The notes beneath the pieces are model-generated. The model saw only the letters and a list, made by a program, of their open reading frames with translations, made no database searches and was not told the DNA's origin. A stretch of 64,000 nucleotides of DNA from Mayfieldus sp963841445. Its GTDB lineage: Bacteria > Actinomycetota > Thermoleophilia > Solirubrobacterales > 70-9. Of this stretch, positions 34,378 to 43,023 are shown in pieces (position 1 is the first letter of the stretch; the number at the start of each line of letters is the position of its first letter). Location of the stretch: positions 1,426,001-1,490,000 of the forward strand of contig CAWJCP010000002.1 of the NCBI GenBank assembly GCA_963841445.1. Reading direction: 5' to 3'. The position numbers were made by a program, and so were the translations under genes.

Positions 34378-35859
34378 GTGCTCCGCAAGCTGCGCCCGCT
34401 TGCCCCGATCGCCGCCATCGCGGGCGGCCTGTGGCTGATCTTCCCGTTCGGCTTTCCCAACTACGACAGCGTCTACATGCTGCTCTGGGGAGACGAGCTG
34501 GCGCACGGGAGCAGCCCCGACATCGGCGCACCGCTGGCGCCGACCCCGCATCCGCTGGCCGAGCTCTGGGGGCTGATCGTCAGCCCCTTCGGCGCCGTGA
34601 CCGCCTCCGACCTGACCACCCTCGTCGCCTACCTGGCGCTGGGCGCGATCGCCTACCTGGTCTACCGCCTCGGCCAGATCTGGTTCGACCGCCCGATCGG
34701 CGTGCTCGCGGCCCTGCTCGTCCTCACCAGGGCCCCGTTTCTGAGCAACGGCCTGCGCGCCTACGTCGACCTGCCGTACATCGCGCTGGTGCTCACCGCG
34801 CTGGTGATCGAGACGCGGCGGCCGCGGGCCGGCTGGCCGGTCCTGGCGCTGCTCGCGGCGGCGGGGCTGCTGCGTCCCGAGGCCTGGCTGTTCTCCTTCG
34901 CCTACCTCGCCTATCTGCTCTTCGAGCGCGACCACGACCGTGACGGCTTCCTCCTCCGCCCCCGATCGGAGGTCGAGGAGCGGGAGTTGGTTCCATGGCT
35001 CGCGCTCGCAGCCGCCGGACCGCTGCTCTGGGCCCTCTTCGACTTGATCACCACCGGCGACGTGCTCTACTCGCTCACCGGCACCCGGAACACGGTCGAG
35101 ACGCTCGATCGCCAAACCGGCCCCGCCGACCTGGTCCTCTACGGGCCGCGGCGGCTCGGCGAGGTGATGCAGCTCCCCGGGCTGCTCGGGGCGGCGGCCG
35201 GGATGCTGCTCGGCTTTGCGTTCCTGCGTCGCCGCTCGAGGATCGGGATCGCCGGGGCGATCCTCGCCGGCGCCGCGTTCGCGGTCCTCGCCTGCGCCGG
35301 ACTGGCGATCATTCCCCGCTACACGATGCTCGCCGGCGCGATCCTGTGCGTGTTCTGCGCCCTCGGCCTGCTCGGTTGGCGGCTGCTCGAAGACGACCAT
35401 CCCTGGCGGCAGCGCTGGCAGCTGATCGCGGCCGTCGTCCTGGTCCCCTTCCTGGTCCAGGCCCCGCAGCAATGGGGCTACCTGAAGACGGTGCATAACG
35501 ACCTCTCCGACCAAAGCGAGATCGAGTCCGACCTGCACGACCTCGCCGACTCCGGAGCCTTCGACGGCAATTGCCTGCCGATCTCGGTGCCCAATCACCG
35601 CGCGGTGCCGCGGCTTGCCGCCTGGCTGGACCTACGCCCCTCGCAGATCATCAGCTCCTCCGAGCAGAGTCAGCCGGATCGCGGGTACTTCCTCGACCCC
35701 GCGAACGAGAACGTCGTGCGGCATTTCGTGCTCGATCCCAACGACCCGCGGCGGCTGACCACCAAGGTGCCGCCCGGCTTTCGCCGCGTCGCCCGCAACC
35801 AGTCCTGGGTCCTCTACGCGCGCTGCGGCCCGGGGGGCCGAGCACGAGCTTCGCGATGA
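34378..35859 (+). CDS. Multi-pass membrane protein, GT39-like glycosyltransferase
   Basis: A protein of about 490 residues with 10 or more hydrophobic segments. After the first helix comes FGFPNYDSVYMLLWGDELAH, an acidic loop as in PMT/ArnT-type enzymes that use polyprenyl-phosphate sugars. A soluble C-terminal part contains NHRAVPRLAAWLDLRPSQII. The frame is open far upstream through the antisense of dnaX. GTG 34378 is the likely start, with ATG 34339 the alternative. The protein is not confidently assigned beyond the GT-C-like membrane fold. It is divergent from dnaX. Confidence 0.75.
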   Translation: MLRKLRPLAPIAAIAGGLWLIFPFGFPNYDSVYMLLWGDELAHGSSPDIGAPLAPTPHPLAELWGLIVSPFGAVTASDLTTLVAYLALGAIAYLVYRLGQIWFDRPIGVLAALLVLTRAPFLSNGLRAYVDLPYIALVLTALVIETRRPRAGWPVLALLAAAGLLRPEAWLFSFAYLAYLLFERDHDRDGFLLRPRSEVEERELVPWLALAAAGPLLWALFDLITTGDVLYSLTGTRNTVETLDRQTGPADLVLYGPRRLGEVMQLPGLLGAAAGMLLGFAFLRRRSRIGIAGAILAGAAFAVLACAGLAIIPRYTMLAGAILCVFCALGLLGWRLLEDDHPWRQRWQLIAAVVLVPFLVQAPQQWGYLKTVHNDLSDQSEIESDLHDLADSGAFDGNCLPISVPNHRAVPRLAAWLDLRPSQIISSSEQSQPDRGYFLDPANENVVRHFVLDPNDPRRLTTKVPPGFRRVARNQSWVLYARCGPGGRARASR

Positions 35860-35998
35860 GATACGGCGAAAAAGTCGGCCTCGGCGACGAGGCCGCGGTC
35901 GATTTCGGCTGAGCTCGACATGGGTGGGCGAAGAAACGGACCGTGCGCCCCGCTTTCGAAACGAAGTCTCCGGGCGTGCCCGCCGCCGGCCAGCTCGG

Positions 35999-36092
35999 GC
36001 CAGGCTTGCCTGCGGCACCTGCGGCTTCCGCTTAAGGCTGCTTCCTTCCGGACCTGACCTGGTTCGCGGGCCCACATCGCGCAGGACCTGGC
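35999..36092 (-). ncRNA. ffs: Signal recognition particle RNA (4.5S-type)
   Basis: The minus strand carries the universal SRP domain IV core AGGTCAGGTCCGGAAGGAAG followed by CAGCC at 36036-36061, including the GGAA tetraloop region and the GAAGCAGCC asymmetric loop. The flanks pair: GCCAGG at 36092 with CCTGGC at 35999-36004, and CCTGCG with CGCAGG inside. It forms one long hairpin of about 94 bases, the small bacterial SRP RNA type. Transcription may begin further upstream, near a TATAGC at 36156-36161. The SRP RNA gene lies near dnaX, as in many bacteria. The surrounding 35860-36257 holds no protein gene I can support. Confidence 0.9.
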
Positions 36093-36257
36093 CGTCAACG
36101 CCGCCGAAGGCGTACTGACCCCGAAGGCCAGTCCCTCCAGTCGGGTTTCGGCCCCGCTATAGCGGATTGCGGGTGAAGGGCACCGCTAGCGCCCCGCCTA
36201 GCACGGTCCGCCGCTAAGGCTAGCGGCAACTGGGCCGGATGCCTAGACTCGGCGCGA

Positions 36258-37085
36258 ATGGGAAACGATCGGGAAAGCGAAGGCGGCGGGGAGCTGGCGC
36301 CGGGAGATGTGTCGAGCCGAGAGAGCACGATCGCGAAGCTGGCGGCGGCGCTGCGGCGCACCGATGAGCAGCCGCGGCTGCTGCTGGCGGCGAAAGCGGC
36401 GCGCGAGCTCTTGCCGGGCGACAGCGGCTACGGGGACCCGCTTTCGACCGGGGGCTCGAATCCCTCCCAGGCGCTCGGCCGCAGGCTCTCGGCGATCACC
36501 GCGGAGCGCCCCAGCCTGCTGGGTGAGATCGGGCTCAGCGCCCTACAGGTATGGGACTCGATCTCCGCCCAGGGCGCCGATCGCGGCGAGCGCGAGCTGG
36601 CCATCCTGTTCACCGACCTGGTCGACTTCTCGGACTGGTCGCTGAGCGCCGGCGACACCATCGCGGTGGAGCTGCTGCGCGACGTGGGAGCCGCGATCGA
36701 GCCGGCGGTCGCGGAACACGACGGCGTCGTCGTGAAGCGATTGGGGGACGGGCTGATGGCGGCTTTCGACGACGCCGCTGGTGCCGTCGCGGCTGCCCTT
36801 GACGCCTCCGAAGCCGTTGCCGAGGTCGACATCGACGGCTACCGCCCGCAAATGCGGGCTGGGATCCACATCGGTCGCCCGCGGCGTGTCGGCGGCGATT
36901 ACCTCGGCACCGACGTCAACATCGCCGCCCGGGTCGCCGACGCGGCCTCGGGCGGCGAGGTCCTTGTCTCCGACCCGGTGCGCGAGCGGCTCGACCTGCG
37001 CAGCCTGAAGCTGAAGAAGCGCCGCTTCAAGGCCAAGGGCGCGCCGCGCGGCCTCGCGGTCTACTCGGTGCAGAGAAGCGACTAG
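36258..37085 (+). CDS. Class III adenylate/guanylate cyclase domain protein
   Basis: A 275-residue soluble protein. An N-terminal helical region (about 1-110) includes DEQPRLLLAAKAARELLPGD, of unknown role. The catalytic cyclase domain follows: ELAILFTDLVDFSDWS (first metal Asp), VVVKRLGDGLMAAFDDA (Lys for adenine recognition and second metal Asp), GIHIGRPRRVGGDYLGTDVN and IAARVADAA (transition-state Arg). The catalytic residues appear complete, so cAMP formation is likely. The C-terminal KRRFKAKGAPRGLAVYSV matches the usual end. It is a stand-alone gene. Confidence 0.9.
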   Translation: MGNDRESEGGGELAPGDVSSRESTIAKLAAALRRTDEQPRLLLAAKAARELLPGDSGYGDPLSTGGSNPSQALGRRLSAITAERPSLLGEIGLSALQVWDSISAQGADRGERELAILFTDLVDFSDWSLSAGDTIAVELLRDVGAAIEPAVAEHDGVVVKRLGDGLMAAFDDAAGAVAAALDASEAVAEVDIDGYRPQMRAGIHIGRPRRVGGDYLGTDVNIAARVADAASGGEVLVSDPVRERLDLRSLKLKKRRFKAKGAPRGLAVYSVQRSD

Positions 37086-37098
37086 GAGCATCCTCGGC

Positions 37099-37230
37099 GT
37101 GCCCAGCATCGTCCCGATGAAGCCCCACTGCCGCCGCTGCGGAGTTCCGGTGCCCCGCTTTCAGCGCTGCCCGAAGTGCGGGCGGCGCAACTGGACCCTT
37201 CTCTCCCCCTCCAGCTGGGTTCGGCACTGA
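37099..37230 (+). CDS. Tiny zinc-ribbon protein (43 residues)
   Basis: GTG 37099 opens a 43-residue frame with two CxxC knuckles: CRRCGVPVPRFQRCPKCGRR. The spacing CxxC-N9-CxxC and the basic residues look like a rubredoxin-like or ribosomal-type zinc ribbon. It starts 13 bases after the cyclase stop, with AGGAGCATCC as a plausible ribosome site. The function is unknown. Confidence 0.6.
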   Translation: MPSIVPMKPHCRRCGVPVPRFQRCPKCGRRNWTLLSPSSWVRH

Positions 37231-37278
37231 GGCCGGCGCCCCCGTGGCCCGGCAGGACCCGCCTATGATTGGCCTTCC

Positions 37279-37350
37279 GGGCGCGTAGCTCAGTGGGAGA
37301 GCGCTCCCCTCACACGGGAGAGGTCGCTGGTTCGAGCCCAGCCGCGCCCA
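37279..37350 (+). tRNA. tRNA-Val, anticodon CAC
   Basis: A full cloverleaf can be drawn. Acceptor GGGCGCG (37279-37285) pairs with CGCGCCC (37343-37349). The D arm is GCTCAGTGGGAGAGC. The anticodon stem CTCCC/GGGAG encloses loop CTCACAC, giving anticodon CAC (valine, GUG codons). The T arm is GCTGG-TTCGAGC-CCAGC. The discriminator is A and CCA is not encoded. Length is 72 bases. Confidence 0.96.
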
Positions 37351-37415
37351 TTCAACCGCGCCAGGCCCGCCGCAAGAGTCTCACCCCCGCCCGGCGGCCG
37401 GGCTATCGTCCGGCG

Positions 37416-38957
37416 ATCGCTAAGCGAATCCTCATCCTTGCGGCCGCCGCCGGGATCGCGATCGCCGTCGCCCTCGCGGTGCTCGTGCCCTCCTCTTCCA
37501 AGGATCACGCTCAGGCCCAGGCGAAGGGAATGCCCGGCACGCCGGTGGTCGAGGTGATCTTCGACGAGCTGCCGACGGCGACCCTGATGAATCCTTCGGG
37601 GACGCGCATCGACGCCAAGCGCTTCCCCGGCTTCGCGCGGCTGGCTGCTCATTCGACCTGGTATCGAGACAACACGACCGTCGCCGACTTCACCGGCCGG
37701 GCGGTTCCCGCAATCGAGACCGGCATCAACCCCGGCTACGACACCCTCCCGACCGCAGCCCAGCAGCCGCACAGCATCTTCACCCTGCTCGGTGGCAAGT
37801 ACCGCTTCAACGTCAGCGAGCCCGTGACGCGCGTCTGCCCCGCCTCGCTGTGCGGGCCCGGCAAGGGCCGGGGCACGGGCAAGCAGCTGAAGGACGTCAG
37901 CGCCGGCCAGTTCGCCCAGGATCTGTTCGAGAAGCCGGACCCGAAGGTCTTCACCCGCTTCCTGAAGCGGATCCGCCCGGGGCAGCGGAGCTTCAACTTC
38001 ATCCATTTCGAGGTCCCGCACGAGCCCTTTCACTTCCTTCCCGACGGCCGCTCCTACAACTATTCACCGATCTCCGACGTCGGCAACCGCAATGCGCAAC
38101 GGTGGGCCGGCGGAGCCGGTGGCGCCGCTGAGACCTGGCAGCGACACTATCTCCAGACCGGCTACGCGGACACCTTGACGGCGCGGGTGATCGCGCGACT
38201 GAAGAAGGTCGGAATCTGGAACAAGGCCCTGGTGATCTTCGCCGCCGACCACGGGATCAGCTTCGATCCGCGGACCTTCCGCCGCATCGCGGTACCGGCC
38301 AACTTCGGCGGCGTCGCCAACCCGCCCCTGTTCATCAAGTACCCCGGACAGCGCCACGGCGTCGTCTCCGACGCGCCGACCCGGACGGTCGACATCGTCC
38401 CGACCACCGCCCAGGTCCTGAGCGTCGAGATCCCTTACGCAACGGACGGGCGACCGATCTCCGCCGACGGCAGCGAGGACGGCAGCGGAACCGACACGGT
38501 CACCCTCTCCAACGCAACCAAGCACGACGTCTCCGTGTCGCTGACCGACCTGCTGGCCGAGCGGCAGGGGGTCCTGAGGTCCGCGGCGCGCCAGCTCGGC
38601 TCCCGGACGGGGCTCTTTCAGCTCGGTCCGCGGCCGCAGCTGCTCGGCAGGCGCGCGGCGCCGACCTCGAGGCGCTCCGCGCGCATCGACGGCGGCCTCG
38701 ACCTCGCGCACGTGAGGCTCGCCCGCGGCGCCAAAGTCCCGGCCTTCGTCAACGGCACGGTCAGCGCCGGGCTTGCTGGCAAGGTGATCGCGATCGGCCT
38801 CAACGGGCGGATCGTCGCGACCTGCCGCGCCTTCCGCTTCCATGGCAAGACCCGCTGGGGCGCCGTGGTGCCGCCCTCGCACCTCCACCGAGGCGCCAAC
38901 CGCGCCGGCGTCTACCTCGCTCGCGGCTCTCACCTCGTTCCGCTCGGCGGCAGCTGA
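37416..38957 (+). CDS. Membrane-anchored sulfatase/alkaline-phosphatase-like protein
   Basis: A protein of about 510 residues. An N-terminal membrane anchor (ILILAAAAGIAIAVALAVLV) is followed by a secreted-side hydrolase domain: VVEVIFDELPTATLM (first metal site; family VxxDxLR), STWYRDNTTVADFTGRAVPA (nucleophile Thr region), FIHFEVPHEPFHFLP, IFAADHGISFDP (metal Asp-His) and PPLFIKYPGQ. Similar proteins act as sulfatases or phosphoethanolamine/glycerol-phosphate transferases. No ATG, GTG or TTG lies between the tRNA and the anchor. ATC at 37416 or a GTG inside the anchor (about 37479) are the options, so the start is uncertain. Confidence 0.75.
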   Translation: MAKRILILAAAAGIAIAVALAVLVPSSSKDHAQAQAKGMPGTPVVEVIFDELPTATLMNPSGTRIDAKRFPGFARLAAHSTWYRDNTTVADFTGRAVPAIETGINPGYDTLPTAAQQPHSIFTLLGGKYRFNVSEPVTRVCPASLCGPGKGRGTGKQLKDVSAGQFAQDLFEKPDPKVFTRFLKRIRPGQRSFNFIHFEVPHEPFHFLPDGRSYNYSPISDVGNRNAQRWAGGAGGAAETWQRHYLQTGYADTLTARVIARLKKVGIWNKALVIFAADHGISFDPRTFRRIAVPANFGGVANPPLFIKYPGQRHGVVSDAPTRTVDIVPTTAQVLSVEIPYATDGRPISADGSEDGSGTDTVTLSNATKHDVSVSLTDLLAERQGVLRSAARQLGSRTGLFQLGPRPQLLGRRAAPTSRRSARIDGGLDLAHVRLARGAKVPAFVNGTVSAGLAGKVIAIGLNGRIVATCRAFRFHGKTRWGAVVPPSHLHRGANRAGVYLARGSHLVPLGGS

Positions 38958-39047
38958 GAAGTTCACGATTCTTTGATGTCCGATCCCGCGGCTTTCATGC
39001 GCCCTGGGTTTGGTTCGAAGCCGCTAAAGGTTCCCCGAGGGCAGTCG

Positions 39048-39203
39048 ATGCGTAATCAAGTGCCGGTCAGGTCGTTCAAGCACGCGTTCAAGATCAGCCA
39101 GCTTCAGCCGCTCGCTCTGAAAGCCGGCCAGAGCGGTGACACGGGCCAGCTTCCCGCCCCCGTCGTGGAAGCCCTCAACGCCTACAACTCATCAGCGAGC
39201 TAG
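39048..39203 (+). CDS. Possible small protein upstream of DUF6812-like gene
   Basis: ATG 39048 opens a 51-residue frame (RNQVPVRSFKHAFKISQLQP) ending two bases before the next start. CCGAGGGCAG precedes the ATG and may be a ribosome site. A longer start exists at 38976. The tight spacing suggests translational coupling. No family is recognised and the frame could be non-coding leader. Confidence 0.35.
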   Translation: MRNQVPVRSFKHAFKISQLQPLALKAGQSGDTGQLPAPVVEALNAYNSSAS

Positions 39204-39205
39204 GC

Positions 39206-39451
39206 GTGGACACCCGAGTTCAGCGTGTGGTGCTGGAGACGACCCGCTTCCGGATCGTCGGCAACGTGACGCTTCCCACCGAAGGATTTCGAACCCGCCT
39301 CTCGGACGTCCTCAACCGTCAGGACACCGGCTACATCTCCCTGGTCGACGTCGAGGTCACCCCGGTCGGCGATCAGGAGGTCCAGAAGCTTCCCTTCGCG
39401 GCGGTGGCCCGCAACAGAATCGAGATCGCCTTCGAGCTCGAGGGCGAGTAG
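39206..39451 (+). CDS. Small conserved hypothetical protein (DUF6812-like)
   Basis: An 81-residue beta-rich protein: VVLETTRFRIVGNVTLPTEG, TRLSDVLNRQDTGYISLVDV, then a short hydrophobic end (LPFAAVARNRIEIAFEL). The pattern (GNVTLP...RLSDxLN...F..L.DV) fits a small actinobacterial family I recall as DUF6812; I am moderately sure. Function unknown. GTG 39206 is the start. It precedes the BrkB-like membrane gene. Confidence 0.7.
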   Translation: MDTRVQRVVLETTRFRIVGNVTLPTEGFRTRLSDVLNRQDTGYISLVDVEVTPVGDQEVQKLPFAAVARNRIEIAFELEGE

Positions 39452-39514
39452 GCCCGCCCGGAGCGGCTAGAGCGAGATCCCTCGGGTACGCGGTCCGGGG
39501 GGAGAACTGGCGCG

Positions 39515-40450
39515 ATGGCGAATTCAAAGAACCCGCGAGACCACTCCCTGCTTGCGACCCTGAAGCGGACCGTCGCCGAGTTCCAGGAGGACAACCTCAG
39601 CGACTGGGCGGCGGCGCTGACCTATTACGGGCTGCTTTCCCTTTTCCCGATGCTGATCGCGCTGGTCTCGATCGTCGGGCTGTTCGGAGACCCGCAGTCA
39701 ACGACCCGGACGGTCACCGACATCGTGACGCGAATCGGCCCCGAGTCGGGAGCGCAGACCTTTTCCGGGCCGATCGAGTCGATCACCTCGAATCGCGGCT
39801 CCGCGGGCATCCTCTTCGTGGTCGGGGTGCTGACCGCGCTGTGGTCGGCGTCGGGATACATCGGGGCCTTCATCCGCGCCTCCAACTCGATCTATGAGAC
39901 CGAGGAAGGCCGGCCGTTCTGGAAGCTTCGGCCGCTCCAGGTGGCGGTCACCTTCGCGATGGTCGTGATGGTCGCGGCGGTCCTGCTCGCTCTCGTGCTC
40001 ACGGGCCCGATCGTTCGCGCTGTCGCCGACCCGATCGGCGTCGGCAACACCGCGGTCACGATCTGGAGCTACGCGAAGTGGCCGATCCTCGCCGCTTTGT
40101 TCATCGTCATGATCGACCTCCTCTACTTCGCCTCGCCGAACGCGAAGCTGCGCGGCTTCGTCTGGCTGACTCCGGGAGCGCTGCTCGCCCTTGTGGTCTG
40201 GGCCCTGGCTTCAGCGGGCTTTGCCCTCTTCGTCGCCAACTTCGGCTCCTACGACAAGACCTACGGCACCCTCGGGGGCGTCGTGGTGCTGCTGGTCTGG
40301 ATGTGGATCACCAACGTCGCGATCCTGCTCGGCCACGAGCTCAACGCCGAGCGCGAGCGAAGCGCCCAGTTCGCGGAGGGGGTGCCGCAGGCCGAGGAGG
40401 AGCTCCAGCTCGAGCCTCGCGAGGAGCCCAACGGCGACGAGGAGGCATAG
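39515..40450 (+). CDS. YihY/BrkB-family inner membrane protein
   Basis: A 311-residue protein with six membrane segments. The family opening is DNLSDWAAALTYYGLLSLFP, followed by LWSASGYIGAFIRASNSIYE and the late helices LLVWMWITNVAILLGHELNA. The family was once misnamed RNase BN; it is now regarded as a membrane protein of uncertain role. The C-terminal tail is acidic. It is followed 15 bases later by the GST-like gene. Confidence 0.9.
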   Translation: MANSKNPRDHSLLATLKRTVAEFQEDNLSDWAAALTYYGLLSLFPMLIALVSIVGLFGDPQSTTRTVTDIVTRIGPESGAQTFSGPIESITSNRGSAGILFVVGVLTALWSASGYIGAFIRASNSIYETEEGRPFWKLRPLQVAVTFAMVVMVAAVLLALVLTGPIVRAVADPIGVGNTAVTIWSYAKWPILAALFIVMIDLLYFASPNAKLRGFVWLTPGALLALVVWALASAGFALFVANFGSYDKTYGTLGGVVVLLVWMWITNVAILLGHELNAERERSAQFAEGVPQAEEELQLEPREEPNGDEEA

Positions 40451-40465
40451 GCTTCCGTTGACGTC

Positions 40466-41221
40466 GTGAAGGTAAAGCTCTACTCGATCTCGCTCTCACA
40501 TCCGGCCCGCGCCGCCGGGCTGATGCTGCGCCACAAGAGCATCGAGCACGAGATCGTCGACCTCCCGCCCGGCAGCCAGCGGTTGCTGCTGCGCATGCAC
40601 GGCTTCGAGCAGAGGACAGTGCCGGTGATGGAGGTCGATGGACGCAAAGTGGAGGGCTCGCTCGCGATCTCGCGGGCGCTGGAGGAGCTGGCGCCGGAGC
40701 CGCCGCTCTTCCCCGCCGACCCGCAGCAGCGGGCCGCGGTCGAAGCGGCCGAGCGCTGGGGAGATGCGGCGTTGCAGCCGATCCCCCGCAACCTCTTTCG
40801 CTGGGGGGTCTCGCGGGATCACGAGCTGCGCCTGGCGCTCGCCGGCGTGACCGGAATGCCGGCGCCAGCGATGGCGGCCAGCTTCATGAAGCCGCTGAGC
40901 TGGTACTTCTCCCGCGTCGTCTGCGGGTCCACCGAGGAGTCAATCCGGGCCGACCTCGCAAACCTGCCCGACCAGCTCGATCACGTCGACCGCCTGATCG
41001 ACGCGGGGGTGATCGGCGGCGATCAGCCCAATGCGGCCGACTTTCAGATCGGGACCACCCTCCGGGTGCTGCTCAACTTCCCCCAGCTTCGGCCGCTGGT
41101 CGAGGGTCGCCCGGCGGGCGAGCTGGCGATGCGCATCGCGCCGAGCTTCGGTCGCGAGCTTCCGCTGAAGCTGCCGCCCGAGTGGTTGCCGGCGGCGGAG
41201 CAGGCCGCCGCCCTCGCCTAA
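40466..41221 (+). CDS. Glutathione S-transferase-like protein
   Basis: A 251-residue protein. The thioredoxin-like N-terminal domain is VKLYSISLSHPARAAGLMLR through QRTVPVMEVDGRKVEGSLAI. The cis-proline (TVPV) and ES-like ligand loop (EGSLAISRALEEL) are those of GSTs. The C-terminal domain is helical (LPDQLDHVDRLIDAGVIGGD, with PNAADFQIGTTLRVLL; the N-capping Asp is present). Actinobacteria often lack glutathione, so the natural thiol is unclear. Start GTG 40466. It ends four bases before the convergent YqgE gene. Confidence 0.85.
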   Translation: MKVKLYSISLSHPARAAGLMLRHKSIEHEIVDLPPGSQRLLLRMHGFEQRTVPVMEVDGRKVEGSLAISRALEELAPEPPLFPADPQQRAAVEAAERWGDAALQPIPRNLFRWGVSRDHELRLALAGVTGMPAPAMAASFMKPLSWYFSRVVCGSTEESIRADLANLPDQLDHVDRLIDAGVIGGDQPNAADFQIGTTLRVLLNFPQLRPLVEGRPAGELAMRIAPSFGRELPLKLPPEWLPAAEQAAALA

Positions 41222-41225
41222 CCGG

Positions 41226-41762
41226 TCAGTTCAGCGACGGGTCCTCGGGCATCCGGGCGAGCAGCGCGTACTCGCCCCCGCGACGCCCGAGCAGGTACGA
41301 CCAGAGGTCGTCTTCGCGAAACGGGTCCTCCGCCGAGGCGGGCTCGATGATCCAGGCGTCCGCCTCGACCTCGCCTTCGAGCTGGCCGGGGCCCCAGCCG
41401 GAGTGGCCGGCGTAGACGCGCAGCTCGCGCAGCTGGTCGCCGGGGTCGTCGGGGTCGATCACGCCGAGGTCGCCGACCACCAGGCCGGCGGCGGCGCCCG
41501 GGTCGTCAAAGCGGCCGAGCGCCACCGCGGTGTCGGTGGCGACCGGGCCGCCGATCCAGACGACCTCCTCGGCTTCCGCATAGGGGGCAAGCGACGGCAC
41601 AACCTCGGCAACTGCCGCCTCGGAGGGGCGGTTGAGCACCACCCCGAAGGCCCCCTGCTCGTTGTGCTCGACCATCAGCACGACCGTGCGACGGAAGAAG
41701 TCCTGCAGGCTGGGGGCGGCGATCAGCAGCTTGCCGGCGAGCGAGTCGTCCACGGCACCCAT
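41226..41762 (-). CDS. YqgE/AlgH-family protein
   Basis: A 178-residue protein of the UPF0301 family. LAGKLLIAAPSLQDFFRRTV is the diagnostic start, followed by LMVEHNEQGAFGVVLNRPSE. Later landmarks are WIGGPVATDTAVAL, LRVYAGHSGWGPGQLEGEVE and AWIIEPASAEDPF. AlgH regulates alginate in Pseudomonas, but in most bacteria the role is unknown. It is monocistronic between convergent and same-strand genes. Confidence 0.93.
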   Translation of the reverse strand: MGAVDDSLAGKLLIAAPSLQDFFRRTVVLMVEHNEQGAFGVVLNRPSEAAVAEVVPSLAPYAEAEEVVWIGGPVATDTAVALGRFDDPGAAAGLVVGDLGVIDPDDPGDQLRELRVYAGHSGWGPGQLEGEVEADAWIIEPASAEDPFREDDLWSYLLGRRGGEYALLARMPEDPSLN

Positions 41763-41821
41763 TCTGATCGGTCGTGGGTGACTTTGCTCCCGGATAGGAG
41801 AGGAACCCGCCCAGTGGCCGG

Positions 41822-42856
41822 TCAGGGCCGAAGCACGATCTTCAAAGCCTCGCGGCGGTCGTAGATCTCATAGGCCTCGGAGGCGTCGTCGAGCTTCATG
41901 TGGTGGGTCACCAGCGGAGCGGGGTCGAGCTCGCCGCTGACCAGCTTCTCGAGCACAGGGTCGACGTGCGCGATCACGTTCGCCTGCCCCGTTTTCAGGG
42001 TCAGCCCCTTGATCCAGACGATCCCCATGTGCAGCTCGATCGGCTCCGCGTAGACGCCGGTCGCGGAGACCGTGCCCCCCTTGCGAGCCAGCCGGCAGGC
42101 CATCCCGAGCGCATCGGGGTGCCCGACCGCATCCACAGCCCCGTCGACCCCCCTCCCGCCGGTCTCCTCCTTTACCCGCGCGCGAACGTCGTCCTCGGTC
42201 AGATGCACCGGCACGGCGCCAAACGACTCCGCAATCGCGAGGCGCTCCACGACCGAGTCGATCGCGATCACCTTCTCGGCGCCGGCGACGCGGGCGGCCT
42301 GGATCGCACAGAGGCCGACCGGGCCGAGGCCGAGCACGGCCGCGGATGAGCCAGGCTCGAGGTCGAGGGCGTCGGCGGCGTGGTAGCCGGTGCCCATCAC
42401 GTCGCCGGCGAAGAGCGCGACCTCGTCGGAAAGGCCTTCGGGCACTTTGCGCAGGGTGATGTCGGCGCGCGGGACGAGCAGCCGGTCGGCTTGGGCGCCC
42501 TGCAGCGAACCGAGCGTCGCGCCGTGCCCGAAGACGCGCCCCTCGTCGCATTGCTGAAAGAGGCCCCGCCGGCAGAAGAAGCACTCGCCGCAGGCGGTCA
42601 GGAAGGTGCCGAGCACGCGATCGCCCTCGGCGACCCCGCTCACGTCGGCGCCGCTCGCGAGCACCGTGCCGACATACTCGTGCCCGATCGTGAAACCGGG
42701 CTCGATCGCCACCCGGCCGTGGTAGATGTGCAGGTCGGAGCCGCAGACGCCGGTTGCCTCGACAGCGATCAGCGCCTCGTCGGGTGACGTGATCTCGGGC
42801 TCGGGCTTTTCCTCGATCCGCACCTCACCGGGAGCCTGGTAGGTGACCGCACGCAT
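41822..42856 (-). CDS. Zinc-dependent alcohol dehydrogenase (MDR family)
   Basis: A 344-residue medium-chain dehydrogenase. The catalytic zinc site is GVCGSDLHIYHG with GHEYVGTV. Structural zinc cysteines are in CGECFFCRRGLFQQC (CxxCxxC...C). The NAD fold is AAVLGLGPVGLCAIQAARVAG. Other parts are GRGVDGAVDAVGH and KGLTLKTGQANV, typical of formaldehyde- or threonine-dehydrogenase-like enzymes. ATG 42856 is the start; the frame runs open further upstream through the inverted-repeat leader without similarity. The substrate is not certain. The unusual 5' leader suggests RNA-level control. Confidence 0.9.
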   Translation of the reverse strand: MRAVTYQAPGEVRIEEKPEPEITSPDEALIAVEATGVCGSDLHIYHGRVAIEPGFTIGHEYVGTVLASGADVSGVAEGDRVLGTFLTACGECFFCRRGLFQQCDEGRVFGHGATLGSLQGAQADRLLVPRADITLRKVPEGLSDEVALFAGDVMGTGYHAADALDLEPGSSAAVLGLGPVGLCAIQAARVAGAEKVIAIDSVVERLAIAESFGAVPVHLTEDDVRARVKEETGGRGVDGAVDAVGHPDALGMACRLARKGGTVSATGVYAEPIELHMGIVWIKGLTLKTGQANVIAHVDPVLEKLVSGELDPAPLVTHHMKLDDASEAYEIYDRREALKIVLRP

Positions 42857-42858
42857 CA

Positions 42859-43022
42859 GAGCCTGTTCCGGCGGGCGGGGTGGCCCTGGGGCGGTCTGGG
42901 GGCAAGCGGGGCGAGGACGCAGGGAGGCCGAATAGTTGGACACTATTTGGCCGACCGAGGACGACGCATCCGCGACGCCATCCAGGCCGTATCCAGGGCC
43001 GCGCGGGCCTCCGGAACAGGCT
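42859..43022. repeat. 164-base long inverted-repeat element / structured leader of adh gene
   Basis: GAGCCTGTTCCGG at the left end is the exact inverse of CCGGAACAGGCTC at the right end. Further in, GGCCCTGG pairs with CCAGGGCC and other blocks match, giving about 38 bp of imperfect pairing. Inside lies a second dyad, GGCCGAATAGT-TGGAC-ACTATTTGGCC. The element exactly fills the gap between the DUF202 stop and the adh start. It may be a MITE-like insertion or a regulatory 5' leader. Confidence 0.6.
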
Positions 43023-43023
43023 C

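Noticed and set aside
36440..36475. T-arm-like GGGGG-CTCGAAT-CCCTCC
   Set aside because: Lies inside the conserved coding sequence of the cyclase gene and has no acceptor or anticodon arms.
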